Source: an uncultured Lachnospiraceae bacterium
Lineage (GTDB): Bacteria; Bacillota; Clostridia; Lachnospirales; Lachnospiraceae
Reading direction: 5' to 3'
DNA: 58,864 nt
Assembly: GCA_910585295.1 (NCBI GenBank)
Contig: CAJUDE010000010.1
Span: 1 to 58,864, forward strand
Shown here: positions 1-8,289 of the stretch, piece after piece
Layout of the letters: each line of letters opens with the position of its first letter
Numbering within the stretch: the first letter of the stretch is position 1
The notes under the pieces: model-generated
What the model was told of the DNA's origin: nothing
Databases searched by the model: none
The model's input: only the letters and a program-made list of their open reading frames with translations
Position numbers and translations under genes: made by a program

Positions 1-6
1 CGCTTT

Positions 7-24
7 GCGACAGATTTCATACCC
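7..24. repeat. 18-bp module shared with 35305-35322
   Basis: The 18 bases gcgacagatttcataccc occur here and again at 35305-35322, each time inside a GC-rich palindromic intergenic stretch. It appears to be one building block of the mosaic intergenic repeats in this window. No coding role is visible. Confidence 0.6.
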
Positions 25-43
25 GCCGCAGTGCGATAAAAGC

Positions 44-110
44 TTTTTTATTCTATAGGAAAGATACTTTCACGCTTTAGCGTGACAAGGTCTTTCCTAT
101 AGAATAAAAA
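44..110. repeat. Terminator-associated palindrome, copy 1
   Basis: The arms run from 44 to about 64 and from about 90 to 110 (left arm ttttttattctataggaaag) and pair almost perfectly around a short inner hairpin. Related palindromes occur at 20896-20944 and 29005-29075. In all three, read on the minus strand, the first arm begins inside the T-tract of an intrinsic terminator; here that terminator is the hairpin at 112-141. The element does not code for protein. Confidence 0.7.
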
Positions 111-141
111 CAGCGTAAGCAGTGTTACCACTGTTTACGCT
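105..141 (-). terminator. Intrinsic terminator downstream of leuS
   Basis: On the minus strand a hairpin with stem AGCGTAA...TTACGCT and an inner CAGTG/CACTG stem (112-141) is followed by GTTTTTATTC. This is a normal rho-independent terminator, about 200 bases after the leuS stop codon. Its T-tract is also the start of the palindrome at 44-110. Confidence 0.7.
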
Positions 142-165
142 ATTTCTCATTATGCTTTTGAAATA

Positions 166-207
166 TTTACTCCATTTTCTTTCAACTTTTACTCCAAATT
201 TACTCCA
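166..207. repeat. Three copies of a 9-base direct repeat
   Basis: The nonamer tttactcca occurs at 166-174, 188-196 and 199-207 (TGGAGTAAA on the minus strand). Short iterated repeats of this kind can be recombinase or regulator binding sites, but nothing here identifies a binding protein. The surrounding 121-344 stretch holds no complete gene. Confidence 0.4.
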
Positions 208-240
208 TTTTAAAAATCTGTTACGATATTTTGCGGTATT

Positions 241-351
241 CTACGACACCTTTTCTTTGAAGAAAACTTTCTGGAATCCTTGATTTTCAGCGAACTTTTC
301 AATATTTCCAAGCACTTTATTCAGTTGTGAGATTTTCTTCTCAATTATTTC
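241..351 (-). pseudogene. Possible C-terminal remnant of an unknown gene
   Basis: A minus-strand frame that overlaps the leuS stop codon in a different frame reads about 35 hydrophilic, coiled-coil-like residues (it contains EKKISQLNKVLGNIEKFAEN) before a TAG at 241-243. There is no start codon or ribosome-binding site. It may be the tail of a gene lost next to leuS, or simply a chance open frame. The protein family is not recognised. Confidence 0.2.
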
Positions 352-2753
352 TGCACAATATTGATAATCCTTCCAGGCACATAGATTTCTTTTACCACAT
401 TCCCAGTCAGCTTACCACCCAAAGCTTCTTTCCCTGCTGTAATTGCAGTATCTTTGTCCACATCTATGGGAAGCGTTACGGTCGCCCTGGTTTTGCCATT
501 AATCTGGACTGCCAGCTCCACCGTGGCTTCCACGGTCTTTTCTTCCTCATACTCTGGCCAGGCGCATTGGTAAACCCTTCCCCCAAACCCGCAGGCTTCC
601 CAAATTTCTTCTGTAATATGGGGGGCGACAGGGTTTAGCAGGATCAGGAATGCCTGAAATTCCCCGCGGCTGATGCTCCCTGCTTTGGAAAAATCATTCA
701 ATATAGACATCATTGCCGCAATGGCTGTATTGTATTTCAAATTCTCATAATCAGAGCTTACCTTTTTAATTAACTGATGCATTTTTGTCTCAAATTCGGG
801 GCGGTACCCATCCCCATCCACCAGGATATCCTGTAATTTCCATACACGCTCCAAAAACCTGCGGCAGCCCTTCACGCCGTTTTCTGACCAGGACGCGCTT
901 AAGTCAAAAGCCCCAATAAACATTTCGTAGGTGCGCAAGGTATCCGCGCCGTATTCCATGACGATATCGTCAGGATTCACCACATTCCCGCGGGATTTAG
1001 ACATTTTCTCCCCATTTTCCCCAAGGATCATCCCATGGGACGTACGCTTCTGATATGGCTCAGACGTTGGCACAATGCCCTTGTCATAGAGGAATTTATG
1101 CCAGAACCTAGAATACAGAAGGTGCAGCGTGGTATGCTCCATGCCGCCGTTATACCAGTCTACCGGAAGCCAGTATTTCAAAGCCTCCTCACTAGCCAGC
1201 GCTTCTTTATTCTTCGGGTCTGTATACCGCAGGAAATACCAGGAAGACCCTGCCCATTGGGGCATAGTGTCTGTCTCCCTTTTCGCCGGCCCGCCGCAGC
1301 AAGGGCATGTGGTGGATACCCAGCTTTCCATAGCTGCCAATGGGGATTCCCCATTATCGGTAGGCATATAGCTGTCCACCTCTGGAAGCTGTAATGGAAG
1401 CTCGCTTTCTGGCAATGCCACATAACCGCATGTTTCACAATTTACAATCGGGATTGGCTCCCCCCAATAGCGCTGGCGGGAAAATACCCAGTCCCTTAAT
1501 TTGAAATTTGTCTTTCCCTTCCCAATCTTTTTTTCTTCCAAAAATTCAATGATTTTCTTCTTTGCCTCCGCCACTTCCAAACCATCCAGGAATCCAGAAT
1601 TCACCAGTTTCCCAGTGGCAACGTCTGTGTAGGCTTCCTTTTGCACATCCTCGCCGCCTGCCACTACTTCAATAATTGGGAGGTTGAATTTCTTTGCAAA
1701 TTCCCAGTCGCGGGTGTCATGGGCTGGGACTGCCATAATAGCGCCTGTGCCATAGCTCATTAACACATAATCTGAAACCCAGATAGGGATCTCTTTCTCG
1801 TTTACTGGGTCAACTGCCTTAAGTCCGTCAAGTTCCACGCCAGTTTTTTCTTTTGCCAGCTCAGAACGTTCAAAATCAGATTTCCTTGCCGCCTGTTCCT
1901 GGTAAGAAACAACCTCATCCCAGTTCTTGATTTCCCCTTTATATTTCTCCAAAATCGGGTGTTCTGGGGAAACAACCATATAGGTTGCGCCAAACAAGGT
2001 ATCTGGCCTGGTGGTATAGACGGTAAGCTTATCCTCTTTCCCTGCAATCTTAAAATCCACTTCCGCGCCCTGGCTTTTGCCAATCCAATTGCGCTGGGAA
2101 ACCTTGACCCGTTCAATGTAATCCACATCATTCAGGCCTTCCAATAACTTTTCTGCATACTCTGTGATTTTCAGCATCCACTGGCTTTTCACCTTACGGA
2201 CTACTGGGGCGCCGCACCGCTCGCAGGCTCCGTTCACCACCTCTTCATTGGCAAGGCCCACTTTGCAGGATGTACACCAGTTAATGGGCATTTCCGTTTT
2301 GTAAGCCAGCCCTTCCTGGAATAATTTCAGGAAAATCCACTGGGTCCAATGGTAATACTCTGGGTCGGTGGTATTCACTTCCCTGTCCCAGTCAAAAGAA
2401 TAGCCCAGGGCATGGAGCTGCCCTTTAAAACGCTCTACATTGTTCTTTGTTACAATCTTTGGATGGACTTTATTTTGGATCGCATAATTCTCTGTGGGAA
2501 GCCCAAATGCGTCCCAACCCATGGGATACAGCACATTATACCCCTGCATCCTGCGTTTCCTCGCCACAATGTCAAGGGCTGTGTAAGGCCTGGGATGCCC
2601 TACATGAAGCCCCTGCCCGGAAGGGTAAGGGAATTCCACCAACGCATAATATTTTGGTTTGGAATAATCTTCGGTAGCTGCAAATGCTTTCTCTTCATCC
2701 CAAACCTTCTGCCATTTTGCTTCCAAAGCTCTGTGATTGTATGGTACTGCCAT
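345..2753 (-). CDS. leuS: Leucine--tRNA ligase
   Basis: Cytoplasmic class I aminoacyl-tRNA synthetase that charges tRNA-Leu. The 802-residue length is normal for the bacterial enzyme. The HIGH signature appears as HVGH at about residues 51-54, the KMSKS signature as KMSKSRGN near residue 580, and the editing (CP1) domain with a T-rich motif (YTTRPDTLFGATYMV) near residue 250. Cys pairs around CTSCKVG and CERCG form a zinc-binding insertion. The ATG at 2753 is preceded by an aggagg-type ribosome-binding site. The gene is monocistronic, with its own promoter about 195 bases upstream. A GC-rich palindromic repeat lies in the untranslated leader, and no T-box motif was found there. Confidence 0.97.
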   Translation of the reverse strand: MAVPYNHRALEAKWQKVWDEEKAFAATEDYSKPKYYALVEFPYPSGQGLHVGHPRPYTALDIVARKRRMQGYNVLYPMGWDAFGLPTENYAIQNKVHPKIVTKNNVERFKGQLHALGYSFDWDREVNTTDPEYYHWTQWIFLKLFQEGLAYKTEMPINWCTSCKVGLANEEVVNGACERCGAPVVRKVKSQWMLKITEYAEKLLEGLNDVDYIERVKVSQRNWIGKSQGAEVDFKIAGKEDKLTVYTTRPDTLFGATYMVVSPEHPILEKYKGEIKNWDEVVSYQEQAARKSDFERSELAKEKTGVELDGLKAVDPVNEKEIPIWVSDYVLMSYGTGAIMAVPAHDTRDWEFAKKFNLPIIEVVAGGEDVQKEAYTDVATGKLVNSGFLDGLEVAEAKKKIIEFLEEKKIGKGKTNFKLRDWVFSRQRYWGEPIPIVNCETCGYVALPESELPLQLPEVDSYMPTDNGESPLAAMESWVSTTCPCCGGPAKRETDTMPQWAGSSWYFLRYTDPKNKEALASEEALKYWLPVDWYNGGMEHTTLHLLYSRFWHKFLYDKGIVPTSEPYQKRTSHGMILGENGEKMSKSRGNVVNPDDIVMEYGADTLRTYEMFIGAFDLSASWSENGVKGCRRFLERVWKLQDILVDGDGYRPEFETKMHQLIKKVSSDYENLKYNTAIAAMMSILNDFSKAGSISRGEFQAFLILLNPVAPHITEEIWEACGFGGRVYQCAWPEYEEEKTVEATVELAVQINGKTRATVTLPIDVDKDTAITAGKEALGGKLTGNVVKEIYVPGRIINIVQK

Positions 2754-2783
2754 TTTATATCCTCCTGAATTCCAGCATTGTCA

Positions 2784-2933
2784 GTCAAATATCCCGCAGC
2801 AAGCTACGGGGCATGACCTGGCTTCTTCTTTCCGCCCAAAGGGGCGGGTATCTGCACCCATAAGGCGCTTACCCTCGCGGCATCCGCCAAATATCCGCGT
2901 GAGCGCGGCTGGCTTATTGTTCACGGGAATAAA
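2784..2933. repeat. GC-rich mosaic repeat, copy 1 (leuS leader)
   Basis: About 150 bp beginning gtcaaatatcccgcagcaag and ending cacgggaataaa. It is closely related, in the same orientation, to 57998-58136 and 58686-58864. It contains an internal inverted repeat (ATACCCGC-type arms) and a second GC-rich hairpin near its right end. It lies between the leuS promoter and start codon, so it would be transcribed as a structured 5' untranslated region. Confidence 0.75.
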
Positions 2934-2945
2934 TATACTTCTAAA

Positions 2946-2973
2946 ATTTTATCACACAGGGGGCATTTGTCAA
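2946..2973 (-). promoter_or_regulatory. leuS promoter
   Basis: On the minus strand TTGACA (2968-2973), a 16-base spacer and TAAAAT (2946-2951) form a near-consensus sigma-A promoter. Transcription would start close to 2940 and run through the mosaic repeat into leuS. Confidence 0.65.
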
Positions 2974-3050
2974 GATTATTTCCATTTGGGGCTTCGCATT
3001 TTTGCCCCGCAGCCATATAATAATACAAATGGCAATTTAGGAGAGATTGC

Positions 3051-3593
3051 ATGGGAAATTTTTATATAGAGACACAAAACATCCACGAAATCTGTGATGA
3101 TTATGAGAACCCTGGCAGGGTGTACCTGGAAACTGCCTTGACCCAAATGCCCGCCGCTTATGCAGACCTGATGGGAAACCCTGGGGCTGGTGAAGTCAAC
3201 GGCATCGTCCGGTTTTACCAAATCGGCGCAAACGTTTTGGTAAATGCAGAAGTTTACGGGCTTCCTACCAGCACGGATCCTTGCGGCTATGATATTTTTG
3301 GCTTCCATATCCACGAGGGGCATTCTTGCACGGGGGACAGTCATGACCCCTACGCCAACGCAGGGAGGCATTTTAACCCAGCCCTATGCCCGCACCCGGC
3401 GCATGAAGGGGATATGCCGCCCCTGTTTGGAAACAATGGCTCGGCATGGATGATGTATTCCACCGACCGCTTCACCATTCCAGAGATAATCGGAAAGACT
3501 GTTATTATCCACAGCGGCATAGATGATTTTTCCACCCAGCCCTCTGGCAATTCAGGGGCAAAAATCGCCTGTGGGGCTATCCAGGCAGTTTAA
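3051..3593 (+). CDS. sodC: Cu/Zn-type superoxide dismutase family protein
   Basis: Member of the copper/zinc superoxide dismutase fold family, which disproportionates superoxide to oxygen and peroxide. GFHIHEGHSC (residues 84-93) supplies His86 and His88. His107 and a His115/His118 pair precede Asp121. GKTVIIHSGIDDF contains His154, and GNSGAKIACGAI (166-177) matches the second family signature, with Cys93/Cys174 able to form the usual disulfide. At 180 residues it is of normal size. There is no signal peptide, so it should be cytoplasmic, unlike most bacterial SodC. A ribosome-binding site (aggagag) precedes the ATG at 3051. It is a single-gene unit between leuS and a chemoreceptor. Catalytic activity is inferred from ligand conservation only. 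Confidence 0.85.
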   Translation: MGNFYIETQNIHEICDDYENPGRVYLETALTQMPAAYADLMGNPGAGEVNGIVRFYQIGANVLVNAEVYGLPTSTDPCGYDIFGFHIHEGHSCTGDSHDPYANAGRHFNPALCPHPAHEGDMPPLFGNNGSAWMMYSTDRFTIPEIIGKTVIIHSGIDDFSTQPSGNSGAKIACGAIQAV

Positions 3594-3758
3594 CTAGTAC
3601 AACGTAAAATAAATAGCAGATATATTCGCGCAGGATATTTTGCTGAGAGTATGTGCCAAAAAACGTAGGCGTAGCGGGCTACGCTGAGGATTTTTGGCAC
3701 ATGCTATCGGGAAAATAGACAAGCGAAGATGCCAGTTATTTATTGGACGCTGTACTAG
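3594..3758. mobile_element. 165-bp CTAG-bounded palindromic element, copy A
   Basis: Starts directly after the sodC stop codon and is bounded by CTAG at both ends. Terminal inverted repeats pair CTAGTACAaCGT with the right end (ACGcTGTACTAG), with an AATAAATA/TATTTATT block inside. An inner stem pairs ATGTGCCAAAAA with TTTTTGGCACAT, and the core hairpin is GCGTAGCgggCTACGC. The element at 57429-57594 has the same length, ends and core but different arm sequence. CTAG could be a 4-bp target duplication like that of IS5-group elements. It has no ORF. Confidence 0.65.
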
Positions 3759-3821
3759 GCATAGGCAGGGAAGAAAACAAGCAAGGGAAACGGTGAAAAT
3801 GCCGTTTCCCTTAGCTTTGCC

Positions 3822-5879
3822 TTATGCCTGTTCTTCCCTCAGCTTAAACTGCTCAATCATGTCATTCAGCTCAATGGCCTGTGCAGACAATTCCTCGCTG
3901 GTTGCAGAGCTTTCCTCTGCAGCGGCAGAATTGGACTGAACCACTTCCGAAATCTGCTCAATTGCCATATTGATTTGCTTCATAGAATTATTCTGCTCAT
4001 TGGAATTATCCGCCACCGCTTCCACTGCCTTGACAATCTCTTCCATGCCCTCAATCACGGACTGTAACGCCTCCGCTGTCTGCCCTGCAATCACATTCCC
4101 TTTCTCAACTTCGCTTGCGGCAGCCTCAATCAGCCTTCTTGTATCCTCCACTGCCTCGGCGCTCAGATTTGCCAGATGCCCGATTTCCCCAGCAACCACG
4201 GCAAACCCGCGGCCTGCTTCCCCAGCCCTGGCTGCCTCAATGGAGGCATTTAATGACAGAAGGTTGGTCTGGTCGGCAATTTCCTCAATTGTCTGGATAA
4301 TATTGGAAATTTCCCTGGAAGTTTCACTGATCTTGCCCATAGCGCTTGTCATTTCTAAAATATGCTCGTTGCTAGCACGTGCCTGGTCCCCAATTTCATC
4401 GGCCTTCTTACTAGTGGCGACAGCGTTCCTTGTATTACGCTCCACCTGTTCAGCCACATTATTCACCGTAGCAAGCAATTCCTCAATAGACGCCGCCTGG
4501 TCAGTAGCGCCTTCCGCCAATGACTGCCCGCTCTCTGCCATCTGGGAAGAGCCAAGCCCGACCTGGTCAGCAGATTCCCTAATATGCCCTAATGTGCCGC
4601 TAAGGGAATAGTTAATTTTGCGCACTGCAAGCAAGATCTCCTCAAAATCCCCTACATAGTAATCTGTTGCCTTGGAGCGGACATCAAAATTATTTACAGA
4701 CATTTCCCCTAAAAGGTACTTAATGTCCCCAATAATCTCCCCAAACTCTTCCAAAAGCACTTCAGAGGCCTTGAGCAATGTCCCAATTTCATTCCTGGAT
4801 TCAATCTGTGGGATTGGCGTATGTAAATCACCCCTTGCCAACCCTTCTAGGCGCTCTGCGCACCGCCTAATTGGCGTGCCAATATTTTCTGCCAGTTTCT
4901 TGACGATAGAGACTGAAAAGGCAATTGCCGCAACCACAATCACCATCGTAAGGACAATCCCTACAATCGTCTCTAGATTGAAATCAGAAAGGGGCGCTGT
5001 AATGGCAATGCTCCATCCGTTAGTGTTTTCAACAGGCGCATACGCCATAATCTTTTTCATGCCGCCATAACGGTACATCCCAAACCCAGTCTCACCAGCG
5101 ATCATCTTTTTCTCCAATTTTGCCAAAGACTTTAATTTGGGATCTGTCTCTGCATCTAGAATGGAATTTTCTTTCTTCTCCACCAATTCCATATCCTTGT
5201 GGGCAATGACAGCCCCATCCTTGTCCACCATATAGGCGGAGCCATTTTCACTCACATTAGTGGAAACCATAATGTCATTTAGGAATGTCTCTTCCGGCAC
5301 CAAGAATACTACTCCCACCACCTGAGTCCCAAGGACCCCATCTTCCCACATAGGCGCTGCTATAATAATGCTGGTCTTACCTGTAGTCTTGCTTGTCAAT
5401 GGCTCAGACACACAGGATTCCCCGCCCATTGCTTTCTTAAAATATTCCCTGTCACTATAATCTTCCCCAGAAAAAATGCTGATCCCATTTTTATCCAGGA
5501 TATTGCCCCGTGTCAATTCATTTGCCTTAACGCGCTCATCCAGTATCTTTTGCTTCTCCTCCAGCGATACCTCCTCACTAGAAAGCCTCGCCATCACCCC
5601 TAAATCCTCTGCAATGTTCTGGTATGACGTCATCTCCCACTCCACACGCTCCGCCGCCACTTTAACAGTGGCTTTCATATTCCGTTCCAACGTAGAATTC
5701 GTGCTGTGGCTATTTAGCACACTGGTAAAAATGCCAAGTATCATTAAAGGGATACTGACCATTGCCAGCACTGACATGGTAATCTTCCCTTTAATTGTCT
5801 CATGGTATAGCCGTTTTAACTCTTGCACCTTACCATTCCCTTTTCTCTTTTCCGTATGTTCTTTTTTATTTTTTTTCAT
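3822..5879 (-). CDS. Methyl-accepting chemotaxis protein (Cache-HAMP-MA)
   Basis: Transmembrane chemoreceptor of 685 residues. A basic N-terminus is followed by TM1 at about residues 34-56 and an extracellular double-Cache ligand-binding domain at about 60-300 (motif NGISIFSGEDYSDREYFKKA). TM2 lies at about 305-330, then a HAMP domain and a long coiled-coil signalling domain. The conserved hairpin tip is EIADQTNLLSLNASIEAARA. It should bind a small molecule outside the cell and control a CheA-type kinase. No che genes or complete flagellar genes are nearby, so the pathway it feeds is not shown here. The ligand cannot be predicted. Confidence 0.95.
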   Translation of the reverse strand: MKKNKKEHTEKRKGNGKVQELKRLYHETIKGKITMSVLAMVSIPLMILGIFTSVLNSHSTNSTLERNMKATVKVAAERVEWEMTSYQNIAEDLGVMARLSSEEVSLEEKQKILDERVKANELTRGNILDKNGISIFSGEDYSDREYFKKAMGGESCVSEPLTSKTTGKTSIIIAAPMWEDGVLGTQVVGVVFLVPEETFLNDIMVSTNVSENGSAYMVDKDGAVIAHKDMELVEKKENSILDAETDPKLKSLAKLEKKMIAGETGFGMYRYGGMKKIMAYAPVENTNGWSIAITAPLSDFNLETIVGIVLTMVIVVAAIAFSVSIVKKLAENIGTPIRRCAERLEGLARGDLHTPIPQIESRNEIGTLLKASEVLLEEFGEIIGDIKYLLGEMSVNNFDVRSKATDYYVGDFEEILLAVRKINYSLSGTLGHIRESADQVGLGSSQMAESGQSLAEGATDQAASIEELLATVNNVAEQVERNTRNAVATSKKADEIGDQARASNEHILEMTSAMGKISETSREISNIIQTIEEIADQTNLLSLNASIEAARAGEAGRGFAVVAGEIGHLANLSAEAVEDTRRLIEAAASEVEKGNVIAGQTAEALQSVIEGMEEIVKAVEAVADNSNEQNNSMKQINMAIEQISEVVQSNSAAAEESSATSEELSAQAIELNDMIEQFKLREEQA

Positions 5880-5905
5880 ACGGCCCTACCCTTCTTTCCA
5901 TTTAA

Positions 5906-5964
5906 TTGCAAAACACCCATGCGGATGTATGCAACATGTCAGCACATAAATGGGTGTTTTGCAA
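5906..5964. repeat. 15-bp inverted repeat between the EF-G paralogue and the MCP gene
   Basis: TTGCAAAACACCCAT (5906-5920) pairs exactly with ATGGGTGTTTTGCAA (5950-5964) across a 29-base loop. It lies just after the stop codon of the minus-strand EF-G-like gene and before the chemoreceptor start. It could end EF-G-paralogue transcription, but no clear U-tract follows it on either strand. Confidence 0.6.
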
Positions 5965-5972
5965 AAGTATTT

Positions 5973-8063
5973 TTATTCTTCGCCGTTCTCCAGCTTATTT
6001 GCCCTTGCCGCAACTTCTTTTTCCTGAATGTCGGAAGGCGCCTGCTCATAACGGGCAAATTCGTAAGAGAACAGCCCGCTTCCGCCAGTCATGGAACGGA
6101 GGTCTGTCATATAACCATAAATCTCCATATATGGCACATCTGCGGCAATCTCCGTCTTGCCTGTCTCTACAGGATTCATGCCCAGCACACGTCCCCGGCG
6201 TTTGTTTAAATCCCCCATAACATCCCCTGTATATTTATCTGGGACTACAACCTTCATTGTTGCAATAGGCTCTAACAGCACTGGGGAAGCTTCCATCATG
6301 CCCTTCTTAAATGCCTGGATTGTCGCCATCTTAAATGCCATTTCTGAGGAATCCACTGGATGGTAGGAGCCGTCATAAAGCACTGCCTTCACCCCTACGA
6401 CTGGATAAGCCGCCATAGGCCCTTTCAAAACGGACTCCTGCAGCCCTTTTTCCACTGCTGGGAAATAATTCTTAGGCACGGCGCCCCCTACTACCTGCTG
6501 TTCAAATGTAAAGGCCTCCTCCAAGTCCCCGCTTGGCTCAAAAGTCATCTTGACATGCCCATACTGCCCATGCCCGCCAGACTGTTTCTTATACTTGTAT
6601 TCCACGTCAGATTTCTTACGGATAGTCTCCCGGAATGCAATCTTCGGCCTGCTCAGCTCAATCGCCACTTTATACCGTTCTGCCAATTTGCTGACCACCA
6701 CATCCAAATGCTGGTCGCCAATGCCATAAATCAAAGTCTGGCTATTGGCGCTGTCATTCTCCACCTTCAAAGTCAAATCTTCCTGCATCAGCTTCTGCAG
6801 CGCCTGGGAGATCTTGTCTTCATCCCCTTTGTTCTTGGCCTTATAACGCATATAGGTGTAAGGCGTTGATATCTGGGTCTTCCCATATACAACTGGCGCC
6901 GCCTTTGTGGACAGGGTATCCCTGGTGGCAACCTTGGTCAGTTTCGCCAATGCCCCAATATCCCCTGCATGAAGTTCCTTCACTTCTTCCGGCTTATTCC
7001 CACGCATTACATAGATCTTGCCAATCTTGTCATCCATGTTCTTCTCAGAGTTAAACAGCACGTCGTCTGTCTTAAGCACGCCGGAATTCACTTTTATTAA
7101 GGAATATTTGCCGATAAATGGGTCGGCAATCGTCTTAAATATGTATGCGCTCTTTGGTTTCGCAATGTCATAATCCCCGTCAAACACTTCATTTGTCTTC
7201 ATATTCACGCCTTTGCATGGACGTTTTTCCGGGCTTGGGAGGTATTTCAATATGTCATCCAAAAGGGTGTACACACCCTGCACCAAAATGCTGGACCCCA
7301 TGGAAACAGGCACGATGCTGCCATCCACTACATTTGTGCGGAGGGCGGAGCGGATCTCAAATTCAGAAAATTCTTCCCCGGCAAAATAGCGGTCCATAAA
7401 CTCTTCACTGGTCTCTGCCACCGCTTCCATCAACGCCTCCCTGCAAATATCCAGGTTCGCCTTGGAATAATCTGGTATCTCCATCTCCACAACCTTGCCT
7501 TTGTCATCCCAGCGGTTCCCCGTCTGCGCTACCACATTGACATACCCAACAAACTTCTCATTCTCACGGATCGGAAGGTGGAAAGGCGCAATCCTTTTCC
7601 CATACATCTCCTGTAAATCCGCCACTACCTGGCGGAAACTTGCATTGTCGTCATCCATCTCTGTAACAAACACCATTCTTGGTATTTTATATTTCTCACA
7701 GATATCCCATGCCTTCTGGGTCCCAACTTCAATCCCATTCTTACCAGATACCACAATAATAGCAGCATCCGCCACGCTGACGGCTTCCTCCACTTCCCCT
7801 ACAAACCCAAAATAGCCTGGCGTATCCAGAATATTAATCTTGGTATCCTCCCAGAGAATTGGGACTAAAGAAGTATTAATAGAAAAAAGACGTTTCGTTT
7901 CTTCCTTATCATAATCGCTGATTGTGTTCCCATCGCTGACTTTCCCCATACGTGTCGTAATACCGGACAAATATGCCATAGCTTCCACCAGGGTTGTCTT
8001 CCCGCTTCCTCCATGGCCTAGAAGGACCACGTTCCTTATCTTGTCAGTTGTATAAACGTTCAT
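5973..8063 (-). CDS. EF-G paralogue (FusA2/EF-G2 type)
   Basis: Translational GTPase of 696 residues with the full EF-G domain order: GTPase, domain II, domain III, domain IV (near GGHGQYGHVKMTFEP) and domain V. The P-loop is GHGGSGKTT (about 17-25). The switch II motif reads DTPGYFGF instead of DTPGHVDF, so the catalytic His is Tyr. The G4 motif reads TEMD instead of NKMD. Tyr in switch II is typical of the FusA2 group, whose studied mycobacterial member binds GTP but lacks ribosome-stimulated hydrolysis. It is therefore unlikely to be the main elongation factor, and its role is unknown. It is a monocistronic minus-strand gene with a ggagg ribosome-binding site before the ATG at 8063. Confidence 0.85.
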   Translation of the reverse strand: MNVYTTDKIRNVVLLGHGGSGKTTLVEAMAYLSGITTRMGKVSDGNTISDYDKEETKRLFSINTSLVPILWEDTKINILDTPGYFGFVGEVEEAVSVADAAIIVVSGKNGIEVGTQKAWDICEKYKIPRMVFVTEMDDDNASFRQVVADLQEMYGKRIAPFHLPIRENEKFVGYVNVVAQTGNRWDDKGKVVEMEIPDYSKANLDICREALMEAVAETSEEFMDRYFAGEEFSEFEIRSALRTNVVDGSIVPVSMGSSILVQGVYTLLDDILKYLPSPEKRPCKGVNMKTNEVFDGDYDIAKPKSAYIFKTIADPFIGKYSLIKVNSGVLKTDDVLFNSEKNMDDKIGKIYVMRGNKPEEVKELHAGDIGALAKLTKVATRDTLSTKAAPVVYGKTQISTPYTYMRYKAKNKGDEDKISQALQKLMQEDLTLKVENDSANSQTLIYGIGDQHLDVVVSKLAERYKVAIELSRPKIAFRETIRKKSDVEYKYKKQSGGHGQYGHVKMTFEPSGDLEEAFTFEQQVVGGAVPKNYFPAVEKGLQESVLKGPMAAYPVVGVKAVLYDGSYHPVDSSEMAFKMATIQAFKKGMMEASPVLLEPIATMKVVVPDKYTGDVMGDLNKRRGRVLGMNPVETGKTEIAADVPYMEIYGYMTDLRSMTGGSGLFSYEFARYEQAPSDIQEKEVAARANKLENGEE

Positions 8064-8213
8064 ATGAATTCCTCCAATACAAGTATATTTTGTGATGTAT
8101 ATATTCTACTAAAAGTTTTATAATATTACAACCTTTTTATTCAATCTTTACAAAATACGTGCATCCCATACCCCTGCCCGCCTTTTGCTTTTTCACTTCA
8201 ACGCGACGAAGTG

Positions 8214-8242
8214 TTGACTTTTCTGCCAGTTTCCTATATGAT
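8214..8242 (+). promoter_or_regulatory. tyrA-aroA promoter
   Basis: TTGACT (8214-8219), a 17-base spacer and TATGAT (8237-8242) lie 48 bases before the tyrA ATG. The remaining 8064-8213 is AT-rich and should also hold the divergent promoter of the EF-G paralogue. Confidence 0.65.
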
Positions 8243-8289
8243 AAAAAAGATAAAAAGCGATTTCTTGATTTAGGAAAGGACATCTAGAT

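Noticed and set aside
3970..4611. Long plus-strand open frame opposite the chemoreceptor
   Set aside because: It mirrors the coding strand of a well-conserved MCP signalling domain, has no ribosome-binding site, and its composition is that of an antisense shadow.
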